Shown here piece by piece: positions 1 to 7,945 of a stretch of 10,162 nt of DNA. Position numbers and translations under genes: made by a program. A model generated the notes under the pieces. It was not told the DNA's origin, made no database searches, and was given only the letters and a program-made list of their open reading frames with translations. Each line of letters starts with the position of its first letter. Within the stretch, counting starts at the first letter, position 1. This stretch comes from Phoronis ovalis (taxonomy: Eukaryota > Phoronida > Phoronidae): positions 1-10,162 of the forward strand of contig JAOXYB010067045.1 in the NCBI GenBank assembly GCA_028565635.1, written 5' to 3'.

Positions 1-420
1 GTGGAATGTTTCTACAGGAAACCATAAATAAGCTAGTTTTAATTCAGACTAATTTTATTAATAAAATATAAAGTATATACAATTTCACGAAATCAACCCC
101 TGTACATCAGGTGAAATAGTTTTAAAAAACTAGTTTCAAGTATTCAAATGTCCGCAGGGTGTTATGGCAAGCTCGTCCCTCAGATAAAAAGGGTTATTTC
201 AATTGTCTTTGAAGTCCAGCAAGCAATATCCCTAGACGTAATGCTAAGTGACGTTCCCCTGATTGCACAAGGTTTACCAAGGTCCAGTCATATAGTGGAC
301 CTATGATCTCGTGAGAGTCATGAATTTAAGTAAATAAGTCCGTTGATTCTGGATGTTAACCATTTGATTACCAACTGAAACTATGGGCACCATGCAGATA
401 TCAGTATAATAATATAACAA
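1..420. other. Intergenic DNA, no gene seen
   Basis: This is AT-rich sequence without a long ORF or RNA gene. The only structure noted is a short hairpin, AGGTCCA (280-286) pairing with TGGACCT (296-302). If the degenerate transposon end at 421-487 belongs to a longer element, its body should lie here, but I cannot align it to the intronic copy. Confidence 0.4.
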
Positions 421-487
421 ACATTGACTATCCGTTAGTTGAGAAGGTATATAAAATACGGAACACTAACGGATGGATTTATTCATG
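421..487. mobile_element. Degenerate end of the same MITE family
   Basis: This stretch matches the right inverted end of the intronic element: ATTGACTAT, then GTTAGTTGAGA(A/G)GGTA, then ACGGAACACTAAC and ATTTATTCATG. It has about 9 extra bases (ATATAAAAT) in the middle and a small deletion near the tip. Its orientation puts the element body to the left, but no matching left end is recognisable at 1-420. It is therefore a solo or truncated relic. Confidence 0.6.
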
Positions 488-530
488 TCACACGGGGGTA
501 ACAGTGAGAATACAGGGCCGTCAGACACTT

Positions 531-780
531 TTTCAAAAGGGGGGTGCGTTTTTGTTGTTTTGACAATTACGGATTTGAAATTGACAACCAAAAAAAAAAA
601 AGCCTCCGTGCTTCCAAATTACATTGACAAGCAAATAAACAAGAAATGTTCGTCTCTCCCTCTCAATTCAAAAGGGAGCGCGTTATTATTTCAAAGGGGG
701 GTGCGTTTCCTATTTCAAAAGGGGGGTGCGTTAACATCACACGGGTTACCCACATTTCAGAAGGGGGTGCGTTCGCACCC
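531..780. repeat. Irregular array of a G-rich 20-mer, ending in a hairpin
   Basis: TTTCAAAAGGGGGGTGCGTT occurs exactly at 531-550 and 713-732, with a one-base deletion at 689-707, a variant TTTCAGAAGGGGGTGCGTT at 755-773, and a degenerate copy near 665-684. A second short similarity links the sequences at about 485-502 and 732-750 (both contain TCACACGGG). The last copy runs into a perfect hairpin, GGGTGCG-TT-CGCACCC, at 765-780. A poly-A run sits at about 590-601. The open frame from 473 to 793 is translated repeat and not a gene. Confidence 0.7.
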
Positions 781-789
781 AACGTTTTG

Positions 790-1320
790 TTAAAAAACCG
801 GGTCCACTAAAGCAGCACATCCCTAGTTAGACGGAATCCGGAGTGCCCCCTATTTTGACTGTCACTTCACCCCCTATCGATTGCTGATGTTGACAGCAAA
901 AGGTCAATAGAATGCCAATGCTTACAAATGTCATAGTTATATATAAGTCCAAGGGTCATTAGATGTTAGCCAAAGGTCACTTAGATACCAATATCAGTGA
1001 GCTCTAATCAAGCTTCTATTTTTAAAATCGATTTGTTTTATGCAATGTCAGTTTTATTTCCATAGGTCCGGAAACCACAAGGCAATCGTCTGTAATAAGA
1101 GCATCCCAATGACAAGGGAATATTCTTACATACGTGCACAGAGTGTACACGAAGTGAATCACTGGGTTCGGAGGATGTAATAATAATAATAAGAGTTGGG
1201 ATAAACGCTTAGAAAATAGCATGTAGGTAACAAGACAATTGTTTTAATTATAATATTTATAATAATTATACAGGTAAATTCTAATGCCATTTACGGGGAA
1301 ATAATTTACTATAGGTACAT
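790..1320. other. Intergenic DNA downstream of the acidic-protein gene
   Basis: No supported gene. There is a short (TAA)n tract near 1178-1193 and AT-rich DNA after 1230. The 66-codon minus-strand ORF at 1022-1222 has no coding character that I can support. This stretch could be included in a longer 3' UTR if the distal AATAAA at 1058-1053 is used. Confidence 0.4.
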
Positions 1321-1362
1321 CTTGAACACACAAAATGGACTGCTTAATATACATTATTTATT
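1321..1362 (-). terminator. Poly(A) signal and downstream GT-rich element
   Basis: On the minus strand AATAAA lies at 1362-1357. About 20-25 nt later comes a GT-rich tract (TTTTGTGTGTTC, complement of about 1323-1334). That is the usual animal arrangement of hexamer, cleavage site, then GU-rich element. Cleavage would fall near 1335-1345. A second minus-strand AATAAA at 1058-1053 could serve as a distal site. Confidence 0.6.
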
Positions 1363-1638
1363 AATTAATGGAATCCATTAAAAAATAGTAAAAATATTTT
1401 TCTATAAAATGTCTACTCATTTCGGTATCCAGTTCATTCATAACTACAGTCCTGGTCCTTGTGGCAAATATAGCTAACTAAACCCATGGTATCTTAGTAT
1501 CTGGTCCAGCACCAATGAAAACATGTAATTTGTTAACACCAGAAAATTAAACAAAAAAGAATGCTGCTATTTGGTATTACTGTTAACAGGATGGCCTCAG
1601 CAAGAAAATAAGCGCATCTCAAACAGTGCAACATTCAT
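1340..1638 (-). other. 3' untranslated region of the acidic-protein gene
   Basis: From the TAG at 1641-1639 to the likely cleavage region near 1340 on the minus strand there are about 300 nt of AT-rich sequence. The first AATAAA after the stop is at 1362-1357. No conserved regulatory motif was recognised. Confidence 0.5.
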
Positions 1639-3765
1639 CTATTTTTTGCCTTTTCGATTTCGTTTTTTCTTTTTCTTAATATTGGCTGTACTGTTTGTGC
1701 CAGCAGCTTCCATGACATTTGTGTCAACATCCTTGACATCACTGGCTTCTTCACATGCATCATCTAAATCATTATCATTGACATCATCAATAACTGGACT
1801 TTGTTCTTTGTCAAACTCTTCAATATTTTTACCTAAGTCATTGTCACCCTTACAATCGTCATGAGTTACAACTGCAGCATTGGAGTCAGTTTCCCCCTTG
1901 GTGAGGTTCTCGTCACTTACTTTGTTGTCACCATTATCAGCAACCACTGTATCGTCAGCACGTGGAGTTTCTTCTTTAGAATAACTTTTGGTAATGTCAT
2001 CATCCGCTTTTTTAACGATATCTCCATCTGCATCTTTAACATTATCATTAGTAGCTAAGTCAATTGAATCTTCTACCTTAACACATTCTACAGCATCAGA
2101 TTCACTAACAACAGCATCTTGTTGCATGGCACTAGAACCATTATTCATATTTATCGCATCCTCGACCTCACAACTCTCATCATTAGAAACAGATTTAATG
2201 GCATTAACATCTTCATCCACCTTTATATCGTCATTATCAGCAATGACATCAGCAGGAAGTACATCAGTTGAACTGTTAACTGGCTGAACATCACCGGTAG
2301 TTTCTTTGGTAGGCTGGCTCTCATCAGTGTTTTTCTCACATATGTCAGATGTAGCTTCAATGTTTCCTATGGCTGCACAAGTATTATCAACATCAGAGGT
2401 GTTTACTTGGTCTTTTTCAACAATATCTTGACTACCTACACTGGTGTCATGTGAATCTTGCACTGTTGTTTCTTGCTTGCTTTCCTCTGTTGTTTTGGTA
2501 TCTCGATTACTTTCAGGTTTATCATCGCATGTAACCTCCACTACACCATCACTTTTATCGGGTATCACCTTAGGTTCCGATTCAATATGGCTACCAATCA
2601 CATCGATATGTGTATCTTCAGATGTTTCATCAGCAAATTGCTGTTCTTTGTCTATTTTCTCTTCTGATGTAGTTTCCTTCTGTATATTACCCTCTTTAAG
2701 TTCTGCCTCAATCTGACTGACAGCTATTTCCTTTACTTCAACAGTAAGTGGCATATCTTGATTGTCTACATTTACGTGAATTTCTGAATCATTTTGTTTT
2801 ACATCTTCAGAAATGCATTGAGCCTGACTAATTGGTGCATCATCTTTGACTTGTTCTGCCATAGTTTTTTCCGTCAGTATCATATCATCCTCGTCTTTTG
2901 GTAAGGACACAGGAGCATCTTTGTCATTATATGATTGAACTTCCATCTCAGAAACATCTTTTGTTGCGAAAAGAACAGTTTCTGTAACCTGCCCCTTCTG
3001 ATTAACCTGCTCAACAAAGACTTCTTTCTTGTCAACCTCTGCTTGTTTTAATTCTGCTGTATCAGTATCTGCAGCATCATTGTTTATGTCTTGTGCAGTT
3101 GACTGAACATCTTTTCCATCAGGCAGTGATGGTACCTGTGCTGTAGATGTACTTAGCACCATTTCCTCACCAGCAGATTTTTCTTCTTGATCATGTGAAA
3201 CCTCATCTTTTGTGTCAGACTGTAGTGGTGCTTCTGTCACAGATACGGTGTTCTCTGCCTCTTCCACTGGCTTGGTATCAGTAACTTGATCATCAGAAGA
3301 GATAGTTTGTTCAGGAGTCTCAACCATTTTTACATCTGCCTCATCAACTAATATTGTGCCTTTCATTTCTTGTTCCTGTAGCTCAGCCGGTTGTTCTTCG
3401 GCTAATATTTTTGAATCTTCTTTTGTTGGTGTTACTTCTTCTCTAGGCTTTGTTACTGATGTATCCACATTAGAAACTGCACTCTCTATTTCTTGCTCTG
3501 TCACTGTAACTGTTTGTTTTTCGGTTACTGACAGAGGTTCTTCTAAATATTCTTTAGGCTCCGCATCTGAAGTTTGTTTCACTGTTTTTGCAATTTCTGG
3601 TTGCAGTTCTTGAACTGCTGCTTTTTGGTCAGATGTTTCTGTTTGTATTTTTTCCTCGGTATCTTTTTTTGGAGTATCTACGACAACAAAAGGTGATGCT
3701 GTTGATGCAACAGTGACATCTGCTGGTGGTTTTTCACGTGCAGGCGATTCTACTAGTTCAGTCTC
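1639..3765 (-). CDS. Exon 5: long terminal coding exon (residues 91-798)
   Basis: The acceptor ctgtttttag at 3775-3766 opens a 2127 nt open frame, ending at TAG 1641-1639. The frame is open through 3582, where a GTG codon could be mistaken for a start; it is an internal Val. The exon encodes most of the acidic body and the basic tail. Recurrent acidic motifs such as VADNGDNK, IADNDDIKVDED, DADGDIVKKADDDITK and DVNDNDLDDA cluster toward the C-terminus. The more hydrophobic stretch TVEVKEIAVSQIEAELKE (about residues 431-448) might form a short amphipathic helix. A single uninterrupted frame of this length in AT-rich DNA is strong evidence of coding. Confidence 0.88.
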   Translation of the reverse strand, partial: ETELVESPAREKPPADVTVASTASPFVVVDTPKKDTEEKIQTETSDQKAAVQELQPEIAKTVKQTSDAEPKEYLEEPLSVTEKQTVTVTEQEIESAVSNVDTSVTKPREEVTPTKEDSKILAEEQPAELQEQEMKGTILVDEADVKMVETPEQTISSDDQVTDTKPVEEAENTVSVTEAPLQSDTKDEVSHDQEEKSAGEEMVLSTSTAQVPSLPDGKDVQSTAQDINNDAADTDTAELKQAEVDKKEVFVEQVNQKGQVTETVLFATKDVSEMEVQSYNDKDAPVSLPKDEDDMILTEKTMAEQVKDDAPISQAQCISEDVKQNDSEIHVNVDNQDMPLTVEVKEIAVSQIEAELKEGNIQKETTSEEKIDKEQQFADETSEDTHIDVIGSHIESEPKVIPDKSDGVVEVTCDDKPESNRDTKTTEESKQETTVQDSHDTSVGSQDIVEKDQVNTSDVDNTCAAIGNIEATSDICEKNTDESQPTKETTGDVQPVNSSTDVLPADVIADNDDIKVDEDVNAIKSVSNDESCEVEDAINMNNGSSAMQQDAVVSESDAVECVKVEDSIDLATNDNVKDADGDIVKKADDDITKSYSKEETPRADDTVVADNGDNKVSDENLTKGETDSNAAVVTHDDCKGDNDLGKNIEEFDKEQSPVIDDVNDNDLDDACEEASDVKDVDTNVMEAAGTNSTANIKKKKKRNRKGKK

Positions 3766-5706
3766 CTAAAAACAGACCAGAATAACTCAATGTGTTAGTA
3801 AGCATAAGAAATACTAGATGAAACTTTATCATCATATGATTTGTATGGTGGCTGTGAGCTATACTCGAGTTATCAAGTTTTTAAACATGCTCATTTAATA
3901 AAAACGGCGGGTTGTCAAATCGTAAAAACAACTTGACACCAGGGCCATCACAGATTTGATTCCAAACAGATGGCATTCAATTTAATTCAAGTAACCTAAC
4001 TCATTTTGGGATCTACAAGTACAAAAACAATGTCAACCTATTTAAGGTGAGTTAAAAGATTGTGACTGAAGTGTACCACATTCTTGTATTGGAATCTAAT
4101 AAATAATTAGGCAGGTTCAAATCAGGAGAAAATAAATTGCCATTTCAGAAAAGTCACCTGAGGTGTTGCTTCTGATATATCTTTCGTAACTGTAACATCT
4201 GAAGGAGGTTCACTGGTGGCTTTTTTGGTATCCTGTAGAAGGCATAATAATTTATAGAAATAAAATTAATATATTTTTACATTTTTATAACACAAAACTG
4301 TGATGGTCAAATATAAAATACTATTATAGCAGTTACTTTGAATTTGTATTAAGTAAAGATTAACACAAATGTCCTTAATAAATCTTAAAACATTTCTTAA
4401 GGTGCCTTATGGATAGTTATATAAAATGAGTACACTTTATATACATTCCTCATACAAAATATCTAATAATAAAAATGGGATTTTAATGTAAAGGCACTCA
4501 TCTAATAAACTAAATGAACTTCATGTTTGTTCCTGATAATAACACAAACCTTCCCACTAGGTGTCTCATCATCCAGTCCATCTTCAATGTCATCTAGATC
4601 ATAACCTTCTCCTCCAAGCTCTTCCTCATCAAATTCTGCAGCTTGTTTTGCTTTGTCTGGTTTTGCAGTAGACTAAAGAAAGATATTGTGCATAATAACT
4701 ATCAAAATGTCCTCCATTTGATCAGCAACCCTATATTATTTCAAAATCCATAAAACTTGCACAACCTTTTTTTACAACATATTTAAGGCTAAGCTGGTAT
4801 GTCGTTATGCAGTCTGAATAAATTCATCCGTTAAGTGTTCCGTATCTTCTCAACCAACATCTAGCCTTAACCATAGTAAGAAAATTGCATCATTAATCTT
4901 TTGCCAACCAAGATAAGCTTAGTTTCTCTCTGCGTGATCCATGTCTATTCTATCATTATGTCTCATTCTGAATAGGTATCGCCAGGGAGCTTGCTTTTTG
5001 CTTAGCGGACTATAGATAAACTCTGGCAGCACAGCATGTGTGTGATCGACCCTCTACCAGCTTAGTCCACTGTTATACCTATTATTGTAAGCTGCAATTT
5101 GATTGGTGTCAAGACTTTCGTGACACTTTATATAGAAATAAATGGATTATCGTTCTTCTGCTTTTCGAGACAATAAACAAAAATTGACTATGGTTAAGCC
5201 CAGACGTTAGTTGAGAGGGTACGGAACACTAACAGATTCATTTATTTTGACTGGTCGTTATGATTAGAAACAAACAATTGTGAATTCACCACCAGATGTC
5301 TCTTATTAACAGGTTGTGTGTGAACCTATCTAAAAAAACATTGGCTCCTTTTTTGATAATTTGGCTTTCTCAAAATTAGATAATCTCTCAAAATGAACAT
5401 CATAATTTGACTGTACAAAAATGAGAATATTATCTATAATTATCACATATTTTTTAAAAATAAGATTTTATCAGCTTGACATCATCAGCAAGCAGTAAAC
5501 TTTATCCAAGGTATGCTTCTATCTTAATAAACACTGCTTAATACAATGTTAACTCATAATCTTAAATGTTTCTTATTTCAATCTAACAAGTACACCATCT
5601 CAGTAGATCAACCCATTTGCACTAGCCCACATACCTCAGTTGTATCCCCTTCAGCGTGTTCTTCTTTAACTGTTTTAGCAGCCTGCTTTCCACCTTTATT
5701 TCCCAT
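1639..5706 (-). CDS. Large acidic, probably disordered protein with N-myristoylation motif and polybasic tail (798 aa, 4 coding exons)
   Basis: The coding sequence is inferred as complement(join(1639..3765, 4158..4232, 4550..4672, 5635..5706)), 799 codons including TAG. Every junction is GT-AG and phase 0, and the joined frame has no stop. The ATG has A at -3 and G at +4, and no upstream ATG lies in the leader. The protein begins MGNKGGK, which fits the N-myristoylation consensus (Gly2, Gly at position 6, Lys at 7). Residues about 36-61 are an Asp/Glu-rich patch (EEELGGEGYDLDDIEDGLDD). The rest is rich in E, D, K, T, S, V and Q, with no Trp and few aromatics. There are eight Cys, all after residue 406. 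The tail, residues 787-798, is KKKKKRNRKGKK. I see no signal peptide, transmembrane segment or folded domain. I do not recognise a family. The layout (lipidated basic N-terminus, acidic body, basic C-terminus) recalls MARCKS, BASP1 or GAP-43, but the tail could instead be a nuclear or nucleolar signal. The function is unknown. Confidence 0.85.
4158..4232 (-). CDS. Exon 4: 25-codon cassette exon (residues 66-90)
   Basis: The acceptor is tctacag, ending at 4233. The donor CAG|GTGACT (4158/4157) is close to consensus. The exon is 75 nt, exactly 25 codons, phase 0 on both sides, and encodes DTKKATSEPPSDVTVTKDIS followed by EATPQ. Its PPSDVTV (residues 74-80) is nearly repeated as PPADVTV (residues 103-109) just inside the next exon, which suggests a local exon or segment duplication. 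Like exon 3 it could be skipped without a frameshift. Confidence 0.8.
4550..4672 (-). CDS. Exon 3: acidic patch exon (residues 25-65)
   Basis: The acceptor ttctttag lies at 4680-4673 and the donor AAG|GTTTGT at 4550/4549. The exon is 123 nt, exactly 41 codons, phase 0 at both ends. It encodes STAKPDKAKQAAEF, then a dense acidic run with GYDLDDIEDGLDDE, then TPSGK. It is the most acidic short segment of the protein and holds one of only four Tyr residues. Because it is symmetrical, skipping it would keep the frame. Confidence 0.8.
4810..5253. mobile_element. 444 bp MITE with long inverted ends and 9 bp target-site duplication
   Basis: The element lies in the 962 bp intron between exons 2 and 3. 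The left end (4810-4887) begins CAGTCTGAATAAATTC. The reverse complement of the right end (5253-5178) begins CAGTCAAAATAAATGAAT. The two align over about 76 bp, sharing blocks such as AGTGTTCCGTA, CTCAAC and CTTAACCATAGT. The nine bases GTCGTTATG flank it perfectly at 4801-4809 and 5254-5262. There is no long ORF inside, so it is non-autonomous. A 9 bp duplication and long inverted ends fit Mutator-like (MULE) elements. That assignment is inferred from these two properties alone. Confidence 0.8.
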
Positions 5707-5712
5707 TATCAG
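5635..5712 (-). CDS. Exon 2: start codon exon of the acidic protein
   Basis: On the minus strand the acceptor is cttttaag at 5720-5713, followed by a six-base leader (CTGATA) and ATG at 5706-5704. The exon encodes residues 1-24, MGNKGGKQAAKTVKEEHAEG followed by DTTE. It closes with GAG|GTATGT at 5635/5634, a good donor, in phase 0. A pyrimidine-rich stretch and a plausible branch point (TTAACTTA) precede the acceptor. The first 14 residues carry four Lys and no acidic residue, so this exon provides a basic, potentially lipidated N-terminus before the acidic body. Confidence 0.8.
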
Positions 5713-7808
5713 CTTAAAAGATAAGTTAATATAAAGTGTAAGTTCTCAGACATACTTGACTGTATAACAATGTTTAGCCATATGTTACATTTTAAACATT
5801 TTAAAAACATATTTAAAAAATCAATTTCATTATTATTATTGATTAGTAGTAGCATACTGGTATTATTTCCTATTTTACATTCATTGCCAAGTCAACTGTG
5901 CTATTCAATAGTGTCCAAAGGTTTTCCTTCTAATCCACTTCAAAAGGCATTCAAAATGTACACAAATAGTCACTCACTATTCAAGAGAGGATTTAGAAAT
6001 AACTTGTGCAGCTGATACACTCAATGACCAGCAGACATATCAGAATGTGTAAACAAAATTCTTATGTTCCTAGAATTTCAATTAACATAATTTTTGTGCA
6101 CAAGTCCCCACACAAACTACACTATCATATGTGTGTCAGTCATCTAGGGCACTATTCCCTGCATCCTTTGAAGGTCACCTGATTACATGCCAGGAAGCTT
6201 AGACCAAAATAATTAAGATGGGTAAAATTACAGAAAATTGCATTCACTAAACGATTTTTTTCAAGGCCAGAGAATTAAATATTAGCCAAACACAGAATAT
6301 TAAATTTCGAAACGTTAAACTATAATTATTACACACAATCCATTGTAAAGAAATAAACGAAATACAAACACAATATCAAAAATGTGATCATGAACTCTCA
6401 AAACAATCTGAACAATGTATATCTATATAACATCACAAATTTCTTTTTTTCTGCTGACCTCAAAATCAACAGAAGTGGAAAAATTCAACCAGGTATGAAG
6501 GTACAAGTAAATAAGTGTCCTAATCTTAATAAGGAGCTAGTTTTACTGGTTTTATATCCTAATCAAGGATTTATCAGCATCATAAGTAACAGTCTACTGA
6601 TACCACAAACACCCAGACATCAAGTATAGACCTAAAAATCAAGCATGTTGGGACATTGGTAACTTTCATTTCTTGAAAAGCCGTATATGTCACTTTTCGC
6701 TATGCAGTAATGATACCACTGAACTATGCACGTTTTACTCCGAGTGATTAGCATGTTTTCAATATTTCTTTAATTACTGCAAATAGTCATTCAAATACAT
6801 TTACAAGGCTTCGTGAAGTCAAGATCATTCGGTTCTTCGTGGCTTATATTTAAGGATTAATACTTACTGATATTAAACTGTGATATCGAAGTATTTTTAA
6901 ATATTATTCTTCAGCCATCTGAAGATTGTAATAACTAGGATTCTTTGATAACCATGCTGCTGAACATTTGTTGACTTTTTAACTAACCTGTCTTTTTTAA
7001 TCAGTTACTAAAGAATTTGCAAAAAAATAATATGGTGGATATTATACTAATCAATACTAAAATTTGTGCAGCATTTTTAGATAGACTCATTCAGGACCTA
7101 CAGTATGTTAAAAGTATATAGTTACGTACTGAGTAGTTAATATTTTTCCCAAGGCATCAATGTACCAGTACTACTGCCCATTTTGATCTACAAAGCACAC
7201 GAGAAGTTTGGCATCTAACCAGTGACAGGATAGATCTTTGAATAGAGTTAAATCAGACTCTAATTACTAAATTAGGTAAGTAAACACCAATTATTTGTTT
7301 AATTTTGCGTTCAGTGAATAAAAGTAGCTGCTTGGTTTGAAGGACTGTCATCATCTGACGTGGGTGGAGGTGGCCAAGGATAGATTATTAGGAGATCTAA
7401 CTTAGCCCTATATGTTTCAGTATAAATACGCTTCATCAGACATGTATTAAGCCTACATAATATTAATTTAAAGAATGATATATTGTATTATGCTTGGGCC
7501 ATTTCATTATAAATTGTACCTAGTTACAAATGGAACTGAACATACTTTGACTATAACACGTTTCTTTTTCAAATATCCCTATAAAGCTTTAGAACAATTC
7601 CCACGTAGTCGTGATTTCCGATACTGAACACGCATCATGCAAAAATGTCCTGAAAAATTGTTCGGAAATTATGTCTGCTGGCACTGCCATTTCCGCTGCC
7701 ATTCAAGCACTGGTTCAGTAATTCAGTAAATCTAAAACTTCGCAAAAGTTTCTATTTTCTCTTTAGTAAAGCAATATTTATAGAAAATAGTATATCAAAA
7801 TTACTTAC
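5713..7808 (-). other. First intron, 5' UTR intron (about 2.1 kb)
   Basis: This AT-rich stretch lies between the proposed leader exon and the start-codon exon. It contains scattered short ORFs, such as a 79-codon plus-strand ORF from ATG 6390, without splice or promoter context. It also holds a 37-codon minus-strand ORF at 7702-7589, reported separately. I see no clear transposon with terminal repeats and no RNA gene in it. Confidence 0.45.
7589..7702 (-). CDS. Candidate small ORF, 37 aa, inside the 5' UTR intron
   Basis: The ATG at 7702-7700 opens a 37-codon frame ending at TAA 7591-7589. It begins MAAEMAVPADIISEQFF and ends ITTTWELF. The start lies in a local GC-richer patch with GCCATT (YY1-like) motifs on the plus strand, and the amino-acid mix is protein-like, not low-complexity. 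It is on the same strand as the acidic gene, about 110 nt downstream of the proposed leader-exon donor. It could be a small gene, an alternative 5' exon with an upstream ORF, an exon remnant or chance. I do not recognise it. Confidence 0.2.
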   Translation of the reverse strand: MAAEMAVPADIISEQFFRTFLHDACSVSEITTTWELF

Positions 7809-7895
7809 TAGCTACTGAGTCAGCAATAGCTCACAGTGTTCCAAAGAAACCGACGAAACAAGGAGACCAAAACGGACCTACGTCTACTCGTTACT
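7809..7895 (-). other. Putative non-coding first exon (5' UTR) of the acidic-protein gene
   Basis: On the minus strand, AGTAGCTA|GTAAGTAA gives a strong donor with the cut after 7809. The exon body (about 7895 to 7809) contains no ATG on the minus strand and is richer in CpG than the surrounding DNA. It sits directly downstream of a promoter-like motif cluster. Spliced to the acceptor at 5713 it gives a leader of about 90 nt before the ATG. The donor is seen directly. The transcription start and the pairing with exon 2 are inferred. Confidence 0.5.
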
Positions 7896-7945
7896 TTGGC
7901 TTCCTTCCCGCGATACATCGCAATCACAGGAAGTGGGCGTGACAG
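7895..7945 (-). promoter_or_regulatory. TATA-less promoter region with ETS, KLF and E2F-like sites
   Basis: Just upstream of the proposed leader exon, the plus strand reads ACAGGAAGTG at 7926-7935, a near-consensus ETS site. GTGGGCGTG at 7933-7941 is, on the other strand, CACGCCCAC, a KLF/SP-type site. TTCCCGCGA at 7905-7913 is E2F-like, and there is a second GGAA core in the complement of 7901-7906. Several CpGs stand out from the AT-rich surroundings. No TATA box is placed to serve a start near 7890. This is typical of broadly expressed animal promoters, many of which are bidirectional. Confidence 0.45.

Noticed and set aside
473-793. Plus-strand 106-codon open frame
   Set aside because: It translates the degenerate transposon end and the G-rich 20-mer array (recurrent FQKGGA/FQKGVR-like words) and has no gene context.
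3580-3582. GTG at 3582 as a start codon for the long frame
   Set aside because: In an animal gene this is an internal Val. The frame is open upstream to a splice acceptor at 3766 and joins three further coding exons and an ATG in good context.
1571-3613. Several plus-strand open frames (Ser/Thr/Leu-rich or Ile/Phe-rich)
   Set aside because: They are antisense shadows of the long acidic coding exon. Their composition follows from the complement of Asp/Glu/Thr/Val codons.
6390-6629. 79-codon plus-strand ORF in the 5' UTR intron
   Set aside because: It has no promoter, splice or poly(A) context, and its Asn/Leu/Ile-rich composition is what AT-rich DNA would give. No family was recognised.
7424-7432. 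TATAAATA as a plus-strand TATA box
   Set aside because: It lies inside the inferred intron, has no ORF or exon downstream, and such words are common in AT-rich DNA.
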